Translations under genes and position numbers: made by a program
Shown here: piece by piece, positions 52,148 through 60,724 of the stretch
Layout: each line of letters begins with the position of its first letter
Numbering within the stretch: position 1 is the first letter of the stretch
Notes under the pieces: generated by a model
What the model was told of the DNA's origin: nothing
Database searches by the model: none
Seen by the model: only the letters and a program-made list of their open reading frames with translations
Source of the DNA: Ktedonosporobacter rubrisoli
Lineage (GTDB): Bacteria > Chloroflexota > Ktedonobacteria > Ktedonobacterales > Ktedonobacteraceae
Assembly: GCF_004208415.1 (NCBI RefSeq)
Contig: NZ_CP035758.1
Location: 9,238,001-9,302,000 of the forward strand
DNA length: 64,000 nt
Reading direction: 5' to 3'

Positions 52148-53692
52148 CTATTTCTCTGCTGGGGTAGACTCGATAGTCTTGCCTGTACCATTGGTCTTAG
52201 CCTTATTCTGCTCGTCCTGATTGGCCAGGGCGGGAACACGGTTCATCAGATCTCCAATGCGTGTTCCGCTGAGCAATTCAAACAAAGCTGGAACCTGAGC
52301 TACCATATTGGCAATATCGCCGGTGAGGCGGCTGGCTCCCAGGCCGTTTGAGCCGTCTCCATTGCCGGTAGAGACAATGGTAACTTTGTCGACCTTGCTC
52401 AAAGGCTCGGCAATAGCACGGACGATCTCGGGCATACCAGTAAGCAGTTTATCAAGCACGGCAGCCTGGTTGTATTCATGGAATGCTGCGGCCTTAACTT
52501 TCATTGCTTCGGCTTCAGCTTCACCCTTGGCGCGAATGACTTCGGCTTCGGCCAGACCGCGAGCCTTAACAACCTCGGCTTCAGCCAGACCACGGGCGCG
52601 GTTTGCCTCGGCATCACCAAGGCCGCGCGCTTTTGCGGCATCGGCCTGACCCTGGGCTTCAAGGATGAGGCGTTGGCGCTCAGCTTCGGCTACCGTCTCG
52701 ACACGGCGGCGCTCGGCCTCGGCTGCTTTCTGAATGGTTGCCTGCAGCTCTAACTCACGGCGCTGAATTTCGGCCTGCTGCACTTTAATCTGGGCCTGCT
52801 TTTCGATCTCCGTCACCCTTACCGCTTCGGCAATTACTTGCTGTTGCGTGATGTTGGATTGAATATCGTAAGCTTTGTCAGCCGATGCTTGCTGGCGTTT
52901 GACCTCGGCTTCGAATTCAGCTTTTTTCAGAGATAAGTTTCTCTGGGATTGGGCCTGCAGGGCCAGCGATTCGGACTCGGCTTTTACGCGCTCCTGGTCA
53001 GCTGCGGCCCGCGCGACTGCAGCCTGACGGGCCGCGTTGGCTTGCTCAATCTGCGTGTCGCGTTGCGCCAGGGCCGAGGCAATATCGGCTTGCTTGCGGA
53101 TCTCGGCGATCTGCGGACGGCCCATATTGGTGATATAGTCGTTCTCGTCGCGAACATCCTTGATCGTGAAGGAAATGACCTCAAGGCCCATTTTCTGCAT
53201 GTCGGGGGTAACCGTGCGCAGCATTTTGCCACCGACGCTCTCAGGGTCCTTGACCAGATCTTCTACCGTCAACTGACCTACAATGCCGCGCAAGTGGCCT
53301 TCCATAACCAGGCGGATCAGGCTCTCGCGCTCATCCTGGGTTTTGCTTAGAAATTGTTCGGCTGCGGTTTTAATGCTTTCTTCATCAGAGCGAACTTTAA
53401 TCTGGGTAACTGCCTCCACATTGACGGCTACGCCCTGCGTGGTGTAAAGGGCCTGGCGTGGAGCAACATCAAAGGACATCAGTTCCAGCGAGAATTCTTG
53501 TGCTCGTTGGTACAGAGGGATGACAAAGTGCGATCCACCGGTAATAACGCGTGTACCACCGGCACCATAGACGATCAAGGCCTGGTTTGGACCAACCTTA
53601 CGCAGAAGGCTGCCCACAATTCTTAGCAGGATAAAGACGACAACGACCAGGGCAATGACACCAACTCCTATTGTAATGAGAAGAGGGTCCAT
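52148..53692 (-). CDS. Flotillin-like SPFH protein (YqiK/FloT group)
   Basis: 514 residues. One N-terminal helix (5-27), then an SPFH/band-7 domain (about 30-200; ALIVYGAGGTRVITGGSHFVIPLYQR, LMSFDVAPRQALYTTQGVAVNVEAVTQIKV). A long flotillin coiled coil with repeated Glu-Ala motifs follows (AEAEVVKARGLAEAEVIRAKGEAEAEA, about 380-420) and a C-terminal tail with Gly/Asn-rich and DUF-like segments. AAGGAG precedes the ATG. Flotillins scaffold lipid domains of the inner membrane. It is 6 bp after a YqiJ-like gene, the same pair as yqiJ-yqiK in E. coli, and precedes pspA. Confidence 0.94.
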   Translation of the reverse strand: MDPLLITIGVGVIALVVVVFILLRIVGSLLRKVGPNQALIVYGAGGTRVITGGSHFVIPLYQRAQEFSLELMSFDVAPRQALYTTQGVAVNVEAVTQIKVRSDEESIKTAAEQFLSKTQDERESLIRLVMEGHLRGIVGQLTVEDLVKDPESVGGKMLRTVTPDMQKMGLEVISFTIKDVRDENDYITNMGRPQIAEIRKQADIASALAQRDTQIEQANAARQAAVARAAADQERVKAESESLALQAQSQRNLSLKKAEFEAEVKRQQASADKAYDIQSNITQQQVIAEAVRVTEIEKQAQIKVQQAEIQRRELELQATIQKAAEAERRRVETVAEAERQRLILEAQGQADAAKARGLGDAEANRARGLAEAEVVKARGLAEAEVIRAKGEAEAEAMKVKAAAFHEYNQAAVLDKLLTGMPEIVRAIAEPLSKVDKVTIVSTGNGDGSNGLGASRLTGDIANMVAQVPALFELLSGTRIGDLMNRVPALANQDEQNKAKTNGTGKTIESTPAEK

Positions 53693-53698
53693 AAAGTG

Positions 53699-54514
53699 CT
53701 ACTCCTTTTGCAAGTCTTTTCTCATGACATATTCTTTGTCAGGCTTATCCGTTTCTTCAAGCAATGCGCGTAGAGATGCTAGCTCTTCGGCATCGGGTAT
53801 GTTAGCTGTTCCGATCTCCTCGGCATCCTGATTGATAAAGTGTTCCCAGGTATCCACCTCTGCAATGCCGTCTTGGTAGTTCACCACAACCACTTCTTGC
53901 TCGCGTTCGATACGTTGGCCATCCAGACTGCGGGCCGGGATGCTTTTGCGCATTCCTCCAGGAGAGACATAGATGATTTCGCCAAGATTATTTTCCTGGA
54001 TGGTCATACTTACCTTGCCCAGCACCCCTGTACGGTCCGAGATGTCCTGTACTGTAGAGCCTTCGCTGTCGCCAAAGACACGATCGATGAGCATAAGGAG
54101 AAGGGCAGCGATAATGATTCCACTGATGATCGCCAACAGGAAAGCCAGGGGCAGGGCCAGGCCAACAGTGTTGCGGAAAACGTAGCCAAAGAAGCCGAAC
54201 CCTAATAGAAACAGGACTATTGAGGTTGGATTGAGAATAGCAAGAATAGAAAAGCTGTTTCCCGGCCCATCTGCATGATGTTCGCCTGTTGTGTGAACCA
54301 CTTCATGTCCAGTATGTGCATTGCTTACCACGGACGGGAAATGATGGGTGGGCATATCACCGCCTGTATGCACATGATGTAAAGCACTGTGCCCAACATC
54401 ATGCGCATGTCCGTGGCCAAGGCTTCCTAGAAGGGCTGAGGCGATCAAAAAGATCAGACCAAATAGGAAGCAGGCAATGAACAGCAATGATAGTGGATCA
54501 GTTGCGATGGACAT
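53699..54514 (-). CDS. YqiJ/NfeD-like membrane protein with histidine-rich loop
   Basis: 271 residues. Helix 1 (about 10-30) is followed by a 50-residue loop with 14 His (GHGHAHDVGHSALHHVH, then HTGHEVVHTTGEHHADG), then helices near 86-112 and 118-140. The C-terminal OB-fold (about 155-235; TGVLGKVSMTIQENNLGEIIYV, KSIPARSLDGQRI) is typical of NfeD/YqiJ partners of flotillins. The His-rich stretch is not part of the family plan and should bind Zn, Ni or Cu on the outer side, if helix 1 enters from the cytoplasm. It overlaps the upstream gene by 17 nt and precedes flotillin by 6 bp. Confidence 0.85.
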   Translation of the reverse strand: MSIATDPLSLLFIACFLFGLIFLIASALLGSLGHGHAHDVGHSALHHVHTGGDMPTHHFPSVVSNAHTGHEVVHTTGEHHADGPGNSFSILAILNPTSIVLFLLGFGFFGYVFRNTVGLALPLAFLLAIISGIIIAALLLMLIDRVFGDSEGSTVQDISDRTGVLGKVSMTIQENNLGEIIYVSPGGMRKSIPARSLDGQRIEREQEVVVVNYQDGIAEVDTWEHFINQDAEEIGTANIPDAEELASLRALLEETDKPDKEYVMRKDLQKE

Positions 54515-54830
54515 AGGTATGCTCCTTTAACTTTGCAAGCGCCGCAATACGTATGCTGCATCGATCAAGACACTCAATAATGCTGATAATGCTGGCAAGA
54601 ATGCCCGAAATTCCCAGCACAAAAGCGCTTGATAGATAGAGTAGCGTCGGCGATAAACCAAGGGGGATCGGTACAGGAAATAGGTCGCCTGTGTATAGGC
54701 TGACAATGCCTAGCAGGGTTCCGCCACTCAAAAGTATGATTGGTATCAGTACCGGGTGACGCTCTAGCAGAAAGCTGCGGCGTAACCGGCTGTACCGCTG
54801 TCTAGAAGGCTCAAATTGACTTTGTATCAT
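54498..54830 (-). CDS. Small two-helix membrane protein
   Basis: 110 residues from the ATG at 54830 (the frame is open to 54881, but AGGA lies close before 54830). A basic N-terminus (SRQRYSRLRRSFLLERHP) is followed by two membrane helices (about 26-46 and 61-88) and a short basic tail (LAKLKEHTYVHRN). It overlaps the YqiJ-like gene by 17 nt and is first in the flotillin/PspA operon. No family is recognised; it could be a small partner of the flotillin complex. Confidence 0.6.
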   Translation of the reverse strand: MIQSQFEPSRQRYSRLRRSFLLERHPVLIPIILLSGGTLLGIVSLYTGDLFPVPIPLGLSPTLLYLSSAFVLGISGILASIISIIECLDRCSIRIAALAKLKEHTYVHRN

Positions 54831-54917
54831 GTTATCCTGCCTTCCTGATGCCTCGAAGAAGGTGTTGTAACGTGGCCGCATCTTCTACAATTAGCAACCC
54901 GATGCATCTAGCGATCT

Positions 54918-55070
54918 GTTAAAGTTCAAGTGACGCGTGAAGCAAGCGGGGATGCAGTGGCAATTGCCCCTTGACTGGGCCGCGTCGCGCTCAAGCAAAT
55001 TGCGCCCCAGCTCTCTCCCCGGCCTGCCGTCACAGGCGGCGCACTTGTCAATCAGAGATTGACAGAGCAC
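54918..55070 (-). repeat. Structured repeat element, copy B (upstream of the flotillin operon)
   Basis: A diverged partner of 48710-48878 in the same orientation relative to the downstream gene. Here the terminal hairpin is a perfect GTCAATC-AGA-GATTGAC (55047-55063). Compared with copy A the pair at position 6 changes from A-U to U-A (a compensatory change). The stem GGGC..GCCC becomes GGCA-AT-TGCC, with a further G-C to A-U swap. Stems and loop AGTCAA are shared. The gap 54831-55119 holds nothing else; no sure promoter was found for the operon. Confidence 0.6.
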
Positions 55071-55119
55071 TAGCTTTATCTTGTTAAGATAGACGTAATG
55101 GATATACAAAAATCAAAGA

Positions 55120-55662
55120 TTAATTAGTTGGAGATGTTTCGCTATCATTAACTATGTCAGTGAGTAATTCGTTGCCATTGAGCTCTTCTTCGTCCTGCAG
55201 TGTGATGGCGTTAATAATCGCTTCAAGCTCTTCTATAGGGAGCTCCATTAACCTGTAGAATGCTTCGATATAGCGTAGCGCTTCTTCGCTGCTGGCAAGA
55301 TTCTCCAAGAAATCATGCAGTATCGGCTCTGTATTCCATTCTTCGGCACTGGCAATCAGCCAGGTGTTTAAGCGATCTGCATCGTTCTCCACATCGGTTA
55401 ACAGATTGGTGCTATAATCGGGCGGATCGCTGACCAGGTAACCGGGATGAACCTTAAAAAAACGCGACAACAGATCGCGGCTAGAGGCCGTGAGGTGAAG
55501 TCGTTTACCGCTCTCTAGTTGTGATAAATAGGCCTGGCTGATGCTTACGTGTAATTCCTCGCGCATGGCCTTGACTACTTCCATCTGGGTCATAGGGCGA
55601 TTGAAGCCACGTAGTTCGCCTTCAACCTGGCGTAGATGCTTAATTTTCTCAGCTAAATTCAT
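55120..55662 (-). CDS. XRE-family transcriptional regulator
   Basis: 180 residues. The N-terminal Cro/CI-type helix-turn-helix (about 1-70) has MTQMEVVKAMREELHVSISQAYLSQLESGKRLHLT, where the second and recognition helices are clear. The rest is acidic and helical (about 85-180), probably for dimerisation or ligand contact; no known effector domain is seen. The ATG has GAAGGG about 6 nt upstream. A consensus promoter and an overlapping dyad lie directly before it, so it probably represses its own gene. Targets beyond itself are unknown; the flotillin operon follows it on the same strand. Confidence 0.85.
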   Translation of the reverse strand: MNLAEKIKHLRQVEGELRGFNRPMTQMEVVKAMREELHVSISQAYLSQLESGKRLHLTASSRDLLSRFFKVHPGYLVSDPPDYSTNLLTDVENDADRLNTWLIASAEEWNTEPILHDFLENLASSEEALRYIEAFYRLMELPIEELEAIINAITLQDEEELNGNELLTDIVNDSETSPTN

Positions 55663-55684
55663 CTCCTACCCTTCATAACTATTT

Positions 55685-55722
55685 GCTATAGACAGTATAG
55701 CTTTCTGCTATGTGGTTGTCAA
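55685..55722 (-). promoter_or_regulatory. Promoter and operator of the XRE gene
   Basis: On the minus strand TTGACA (55717-55722), 17 nt, TATACT (55694-55699): a full consensus spacing, with the start about 25 nt before the ATG. The dyad GCTATA-GACAG-TATAGC (55685-55701) covers the -10 box, and GCTACTATAGC occurs nearby (about 55760-55770), so autorepression is likely. Confidence 0.7.
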
Positions 55723-56099
55723 GTGGAGGGCGAGGGAAATTGTGCAGCCTAGTATTGCAAGCTACTATAGCAGATAACCACGCCGATGGAAATTGAGGGG
55801 GATGAAGGTCAGGTGTTATTTGCTCTTACAGCCCGTTTGCCGGCAAGCAGACTGGCTACTGCTATGCGCTATATAGAAAAGGATTTTTGTCAGGCATGAA
55901 TGAGGGCAGAAAAAAAAGGCTTGTCTAGGGTAACAAGCCTTCCTTATCTGGGATGCAGTGGTAGAGCCTGTGACTCACTCTGCCGTGCATGGTATTGAGT
56001 GTACTAGAAGAATGTCAAGAAAAGCTCACGAATGTGTAAAATTTTTTAAAAGTAGTTAGAGATTCTTCGTGAGCCTGTGTTTGGATAAATCGCAGAACT
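55723..56099. other. Gap between the XRE and acylase genes
   Basis: 377 bp with no gene. It holds the rest of the XRE control region, a second GCTA-N3-TAGC site near 55760, and the acylase terminator (55916-55941). The remaining stretch is A/T-rich with no stable structure visible. Confidence 0.4.
55916..55941 (-). terminator. Rho-independent terminator of the acylase gene
   Basis: AAGGCTTGT and ACAAGCCTT pair perfectly over 9 bp with an 8-nt loop. On the minus strand the stem runs directly into TTTTTT (stem 3-prime end included). It lies about 160 bp past the acylase stop. Confidence 0.85.
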
Positions 56100-58553
56100 T
56101 TAGCCTGGCTGCAGCTTGAGGGTTCCCTCGGCATTTTTCGCGATAGCTTCCTTTTCAAATAGCATTGGGTGGTGCCTGACATTGAGCCACATGTTGATGA
56201 AATCATCGTAATGCTTACTGGCTGGATGCCCGGATTGTCCCGGCGCGTGCCCTGAGAGCGAATTGGTAAGATCTGCTAGATTGACGATCTGGCGATAGGA
56301 TGGAACGACGATCACTGTGTCTGGCGCATTGGGCATCACTGCTCCCATGTTGACAGTATCTGCATCCCCACCGATGGCGAAGGGACCGCGATTGAAGTAG
56401 CCGGCCAGGGCTTTAAGTGCGCCCAGCGGATGCCCATATGTCATGCGATGAATCTGGCCGTATTGCCAGTGCAGAATATTGTTACCAAGTTTATCGCTCA
56501 GCTCTCCTAACGCGGCCTGAAAGGCTGCTCTGAGCGCTTCACTCCAGGATTTAGGACCATTGGGAATAGCCGAGCGCGCAAACCATGTATCGTCATGTTT
56601 CTTTAGCAGGCGAATGAGAAGCGGCCTGCTGCGACTGGCGTAGCCATTCTGCTGGGCTAAAATCGTCGTACCGGCGCCCAGATAGCGGTCCAGCAGGACC
56701 TCGTTAGCCCCTAGCCAGGCGCTGAAGACGATACGCTCTAGCTTACGCAGGAAGGTAAGATAGATGGCGGCCGCGATGCTCTCTGGCGAGAGGACATAAT
56801 CCCAGGTCTGCATAATCTCTATAGCTGCGCGTTCGAGTGGAGTTTTTGCCTCAAGCTGCAGCAGGTAGGGCACAATCTCGCGGGCGGGTAGGGCATACTG
56901 ATCGGCCTGGATTGTTGCCATGTCCTGCGGAGTTAGTTCGCCTTTCTGGGCATGGATGTCATGGATCAGCTGGGCGATGCGTTGGGCGCGATAGCCGTTG
57001 AGCCATTCGTGCGTGATGTAATAGGGATAGTTGTCATCTACCACGCGGTTGTTGGCGGTAGCGATAAAGTGCTGTTCTGGATTGAATGCCTGAGGCAGTT
57101 CCTCAAAGGGGATCAAGCCGGTCCATTCATATTCGCCTGTCCAGCCGGGCGATGGAACGAGGGCCTGCCCACGAGCGCGAATAGGGATTGCCCCGGCCAT
57201 GATATAGCCAATGTTCCCTGCTCTATCGGCGTAGACAAAGTTTTGCGGAGGCACATCCCAGTCGCGCATTGCTTCAAGGAACTCATGCCAGTTTGTGGCC
57301 CGATTAAGCTTCTGCGTAGAAGTGACAATGTTGCACTGCTCTAAGCCGGTCCAGCGCAGGGCAAGCGGTGGCTCGGCTGTCCCCTTCTCAGGCTTAGCTG
57401 AGAGTGATGTGCCGGGCATATTGATGATAGGTCCGTGGCGTGTGATAACTACTTCCTCAATGATAGGCTCGCTCTGTCCTTTGACCTTGATCTCTTCGCG
57501 AATGATTTGAGCATCTTCCCAATGGCCCTCAAATTCATATTGGCGAGGGTTCTCGGGATTGAACTTTTCAATATAGAGGTCCTGCACATCGGAGACCGCG
57601 TTAGTAACGCCCCAGGCGATATCCTGGTTGTGTCCGATAACCACGCCTGGTGCGCCTGGAAAACTGGCGCCAACGACGTCGATATCACCAGCCTGCAAAT
57701 GACACTCGAACCAGATAGAAGGAGCTGCCTGCCCAAGGTGTGGGTCGTTGCAGAGGATGGGGTAGCCTGTTGAGGTCATGGTACCGTCAACAACCCAGTT
57801 ATTGCTACCACCCATAAGCTTGAACCCGCTCAGATCCTTCAACTGCTGATATTGTTCGAGCAAGCTCAGATTGATGCCCTGATAAGCTATGCCTGAAGGG
57901 ATAATCAGTGGGTGATCTGGATCATAGCCGGCTTCCAATTGGGCGGCGCGCTCGGGGCCTAAGCTGGCGATGAGATGGGCCCTGATAATCTCAGTCTCCC
58001 AGTTGCCGCTGAGATTCCAGGCAATCATCTTGGCCCATTGAATGCTATCGGCTATTTTCCAGGGTTCGGGTTTAAAGCGTAAGAAGATAAACTCGACCCC
58101 AAGCTTGCCCTGATTGTTTTCAATGAACATATTGACGCCGCTGGCATAGGAGGTGAGCACGCGCTGGTTATGGGGGGAAAGATGGGCTACTTCAGCGGTG
58201 GCAGCGCGATGTAGACCAAGGCGACGTCCAAACCTGTCGGCCTCAATAGCTAGAGGTCCGAGGATTTCGCAGAGACGGCCGGCTCCTATTCGGCGATTAA
58301 ACTCCATCTGCCAGAGCCGCTCCTGTGCATGGATGTAGCCTTGTGAGAAGTAGAGATCATCTTCGTTTTGGGCATAGATATGGGGCACGCCATAACGGTC
58401 AGTGATAATTTCGACAGGCTCATGCAGGCCATGGAGGCGCAAGGTTCCACTTTTTTGTGGTTGGGGACGGCGCGTGAGTAAGGAGTAAGTACCGTTGGCC
58501 AGGCCAGCGACATTCGCTGCCGTAAACAAGGTCTTTTGCCACCAGAATGCCAT
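56100..58553 (-). CDS. Penicillin acylase-family (Ntn hydrolase) protein
   Basis: 817 residues from the ATG at 58553 (GAGGAG 8 nt upstream). It is the Ntn-hydrolase precursor plan: an alpha region (about 20-230) with DRYGVPHIYAQNEDDLYFSQGYIHAQERLWQMEFNRR, then the autocleavage site GG-SNNWVV with nucleophile Ser250, PILCNDPHLG, and the oxyanion Asn in TANNRVVDDNYPYYI (about 475). The family cleaves N-acyl groups such as penicillins, homoserine lactones and lipids. The N-terminus lacks a clean signal peptide (one weak hydrophobic stretch at 8-25), so it may be anchored or cytoplasmic, unlike most exported members. A strong terminator follows. Confidence 0.9.
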   Translation of the reverse strand: MAFWWQKTLFTAANVAGLANGTYSLLTRRPQPQKSGTLRLHGLHEPVEIITDRYGVPHIYAQNEDDLYFSQGYIHAQERLWQMEFNRRIGAGRLCEILGPLAIEADRFGRRLGLHRAATAEVAHLSPHNQRVLTSYASGVNMFIENNQGKLGVEFIFLRFKPEPWKIADSIQWAKMIAWNLSGNWETEIIRAHLIASLGPERAAQLEAGYDPDHPLIIPSGIAYQGINLSLLEQYQQLKDLSGFKLMGGSNNWVVDGTMTSTGYPILCNDPHLGQAAPSIWFECHLQAGDIDVVGASFPGAPGVVIGHNQDIAWGVTNAVSDVQDLYIEKFNPENPRQYEFEGHWEDAQIIREEIKVKGQSEPIIEEVVITRHGPIINMPGTSLSAKPEKGTAEPPLALRWTGLEQCNIVTSTQKLNRATNWHEFLEAMRDWDVPPQNFVYADRAGNIGYIMAGAIPIRARGQALVPSPGWTGEYEWTGLIPFEELPQAFNPEQHFIATANNRVVDDNYPYYITHEWLNGYRAQRIAQLIHDIHAQKGELTPQDMATIQADQYALPAREIVPYLLQLEAKTPLERAAIEIMQTWDYVLSPESIAAAIYLTFLRKLERIVFSAWLGANEVLLDRYLGAGTTILAQQNGYASRSRPLLIRLLKKHDDTWFARSAIPNGPKSWSEALRAAFQAALGELSDKLGNNILHWQYGQIHRMTYGHPLGALKALAGYFNRGPFAIGGDADTVNMGAVMPNAPDTVIVVPSYRQIVNLADLTNSLSGHAPGQSGHPASKHYDDFINMWLNVRHHPMLFEKEAIAKNAEGTLKLQPG

Positions 58554-58689
58554 GCTAAGCCTCCTCATTGAGAATACTTGATGATAGATGTCTTGCGGCC
58601 GTTTAGAACTGTCAGGCTGTTTGCCTCGGAGAGCAGTCCGAAATTCCTCGAACTGCTCATCTGCTTGCTTCCGAGCAATCTATTATATA

Positions 58690-60111
58690 TTACACCAATT
58701 CGGTGCCCTTTGGGGTATCGCGTACTTCGAAGCCCATAGCCTTGAGCTGATCGCGCAACTGATCCGAGAGTTTCCAGTTACGGGCGGCGCGTGCCTCATC
58801 TCTCTGCCGAACCAGGCTCAGAGCCTCCTCGCTAATCTGACGTGGAACCTTGGGCTGAACCTCGTCAAGACGCAGCCCCAACACGCGATCAAAGTCGAGA
58901 ACCAGGCGGCGGCGTTCGTCAGGCGCTAGCTTGGAGGAGCGGGCTGCCTCGCGCGTGAGGCTCAGAGCAGTTGGAAGCTCCAGATCGTTATTTACTGCTT
59001 CGTGGAAGGCCGCATGCAACTTCTCGGCTTCGTCTGACCATACGCCGGAGCCTTCCTGAATGGGCAGCTCGGCCAGATCGGCCCGTAAGTTGTTCAAGCC
59101 ATTCTGGGCGGCTGTGAGTGACTCCTCAGTAAAGTTCAGCTTGGTGCGGTAATGTGCAGTGAGCATCAGGTAACGGAAGGCCAGGGGATCGATGCCTTGC
59201 TCGGCCAGCGTTCTAACCAGAATAACGTTGCCAAGGGAGCGCGACATCTTGCTGTTGGCCAGATCCAGGAATTCCCCATGCACCCACACCTGCACCGGTC
59301 GTTTCCCGCTTACGCCTTCGCTCTGGGCGATTTCGTCTTCGTGGTGAGGGAAGACCAGATCGACGCCACCAGTGTGAATATCAAATTGCTCACCAAGGTA
59401 TTTTGTCGCCATGGCCGAGCATTCGATATGCCAGCCGGGGAAGCCAGTGCCCCAGGGGCTTGACCAGTTCATCTGACGGCTCGCATCTCCATGCTTCCAG
59501 AGCGCGAAGTCTTCGGGAGCGGCTTTATCTTCGGCGATCTCCATTTGCTGGCGACCGTGGCCGCCCTCGCGCAGGTTCTCGATGGTATTGCCCGAAAGCG
59601 CTCCGTAATTGGGGAAGCGGCTCACATCATAGTAGACGTTGCCGTCGCTGACATAGGCCAGATCGCGCTCGACAAGTTTTTCGATCATGGCTTGCATCTC
59701 GGCAATATGGTCTGTAGCTTTAGGGCTCAGATGCGGCGGCAAGATGTTCAGGGCTTCTGATTCCTGAATGTATTGCTGGGTATAGTGAGCAGCTATCTCA
59801 TATGCCGAGCGGCCTGTTTGCCTGGCAGCATGCTCTAGCTTATCTTCGCCGCTCTCTTCGGTATCGTTTTGTAAATGCCCAACGTCAGTAATGTTGCGCA
59901 CAAGAAAGACGTCGTATCCGTTGTATTCAAGCATCCGGCGCACCCAGTCGGTCATTGTGAAGGTGCGCATATTGCCAATATGAATATCTTTGTAAACTGT
60001 TGGGCCGCAACTATAGATGGTCACGCGTGGTGGATTAAGCGGCTGAAACAGGTCCTTGCTTCTGGTCAGCGTGTTGTATAAGTACACCGGTCTTGGTGAA
60101 ATCGTAGACAT
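58690..60111 (-). CDS. cysS: Cysteinyl-tRNA synthetase
   Basis: 473-residue class I aminoacyl-tRNA synthetase that charges tRNA-Cys. The zinc ligands include Cys35 in YSCGPTVYKD and HHEDE in the middle domain; the HIGH-type motif is HIGNMRT (44-50) and the KMSKS-type is KMSRS near 285. The C-terminal alpha-helical domain ends RDTPKGTELV. GAGGAG precedes the ATG at 60111. A 240-nt leader with a perfect 12-bp stem lies upstream, and a gap of 136 bp separates it from the acylase. Length is normal for the family. Confidence 0.97.
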   Translation of the reverse strand: MSTISPRPVYLYNTLTRSKDLFQPLNPPRVTIYSCGPTVYKDIHIGNMRTFTMTDWVRRMLEYNGYDVFLVRNITDVGHLQNDTEESGEDKLEHAARQTGRSAYEIAAHYTQQYIQESEALNILPPHLSPKATDHIAEMQAMIEKLVERDLAYVSDGNVYYDVSRFPNYGALSGNTIENLREGGHGRQQMEIAEDKAAPEDFALWKHGDASRQMNWSSPWGTGFPGWHIECSAMATKYLGEQFDIHTGGVDLVFPHHEDEIAQSEGVSGKRPVQVWVHGEFLDLANSKMSRSLGNVILVRTLAEQGIDPLAFRYLMLTAHYRTKLNFTEESLTAAQNGLNNLRADLAELPIQEGSGVWSDEAEKLHAAFHEAVNNDLELPTALSLTREAARSSKLAPDERRRLVLDFDRVLGLRLDEVQPKVPRQISEEALSLVRQRDEARAARNWKLSDQLRDQLKAMGFEVRDTPKGTELV

Positions 60112-60233
60112 GACCCCATCTCCTCTTTACATAAGATTTCGGGTGAGTGCGAACAGCGTTGAGATGCGGTAGCTCAGATAGAGGACGTGGCAGGTAGAAC
60201 AATACGTACGTTTACTAGGCATGCGCGCCCTTA

Positions 60234-60275
60234 CGTTCACAGAAGACTGAGCTACGTATGTCACTTCTGTGAACG
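60234..60275 (-). promoter_or_regulatory. Leader stem of cysS
   Basis: CGTTCACAGAAG and CTTCTGTGAACG form a perfect 12-bp inverted repeat with an 18-nt loop, about 120 nt upstream of the cysS ATG and downstream of the candidate promoter. No T-box signature (a TGG-N-ACC type bulge) is visible. It may be an operator or an attenuator stem without a U-run. Confidence 0.5.
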
Positions 60276-60357
60276 CAGAGACAGGTGCAATACTGCAATC
60301 GATAGTTTACGAGGTTACGCATTTTTGTATCCCATAGAGAAATGTAAGTGTTAATAG

Positions 60358-60386
60358 AGTATATCATATCTGCTAAAAGTTGGGAA
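60358..60386 (-). promoter_or_regulatory. Candidate cysS promoter
   Basis: On the minus strand TTCCCA (60381-60386), 17 nt, TATACT (60358-60363). The -35 is weak (four of six). It predicts a leader of about 240 nt containing the 12-bp stem. The remaining part of the gap (60387-60681), up to the hairpin after metH, shows no gene. Confidence 0.4.
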
Positions 60387-60681
60387 CCTGACGCTTGCGT
60401 GGCCGCGTGGTACATGGAAGGGGGCATGTAGCCTGGTTTGCTTTGTGGCGAGGGAGAGGAAGTTGTAATGCTACCCATAGAGCTCTTGTAATGCGTCTCT
60501 TTGAATAAACTTCTCAGATAGTGAGATTGGCCATATGGGCTGTGCTTTACTAAGCAGGCGCATAGAGACAGACGGAAGGGGTATTCCCGCTATGAAATCT
60601 GACGTAGGAGATAAGATTGAACCTCTTGTAACCATTGCCCCAACGGATAGTGATGCGGAGCTTGAGGGAGGAAGCGAGCAA

Positions 60682-60715
60682 GATCTGGAAATCTCCAGAC
60701 GGAGACTCCCAGATC
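60682..60715 (-). terminator. Hairpin after metH
   Basis: GATCTGG ... TCTCC-AGAC-GGAGA ... CCAGATC is a two-part stem (7 bp plus 5 bp with a 3x3 internal loop), starting 9 nt past the stop of metH. The minus strand then reads TTGCTCGC, without a proper U-run, so it may protect the mRNA end as much as terminate. Confidence 0.4.
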
Positions 60716-60724
60716 CACCTAAAA

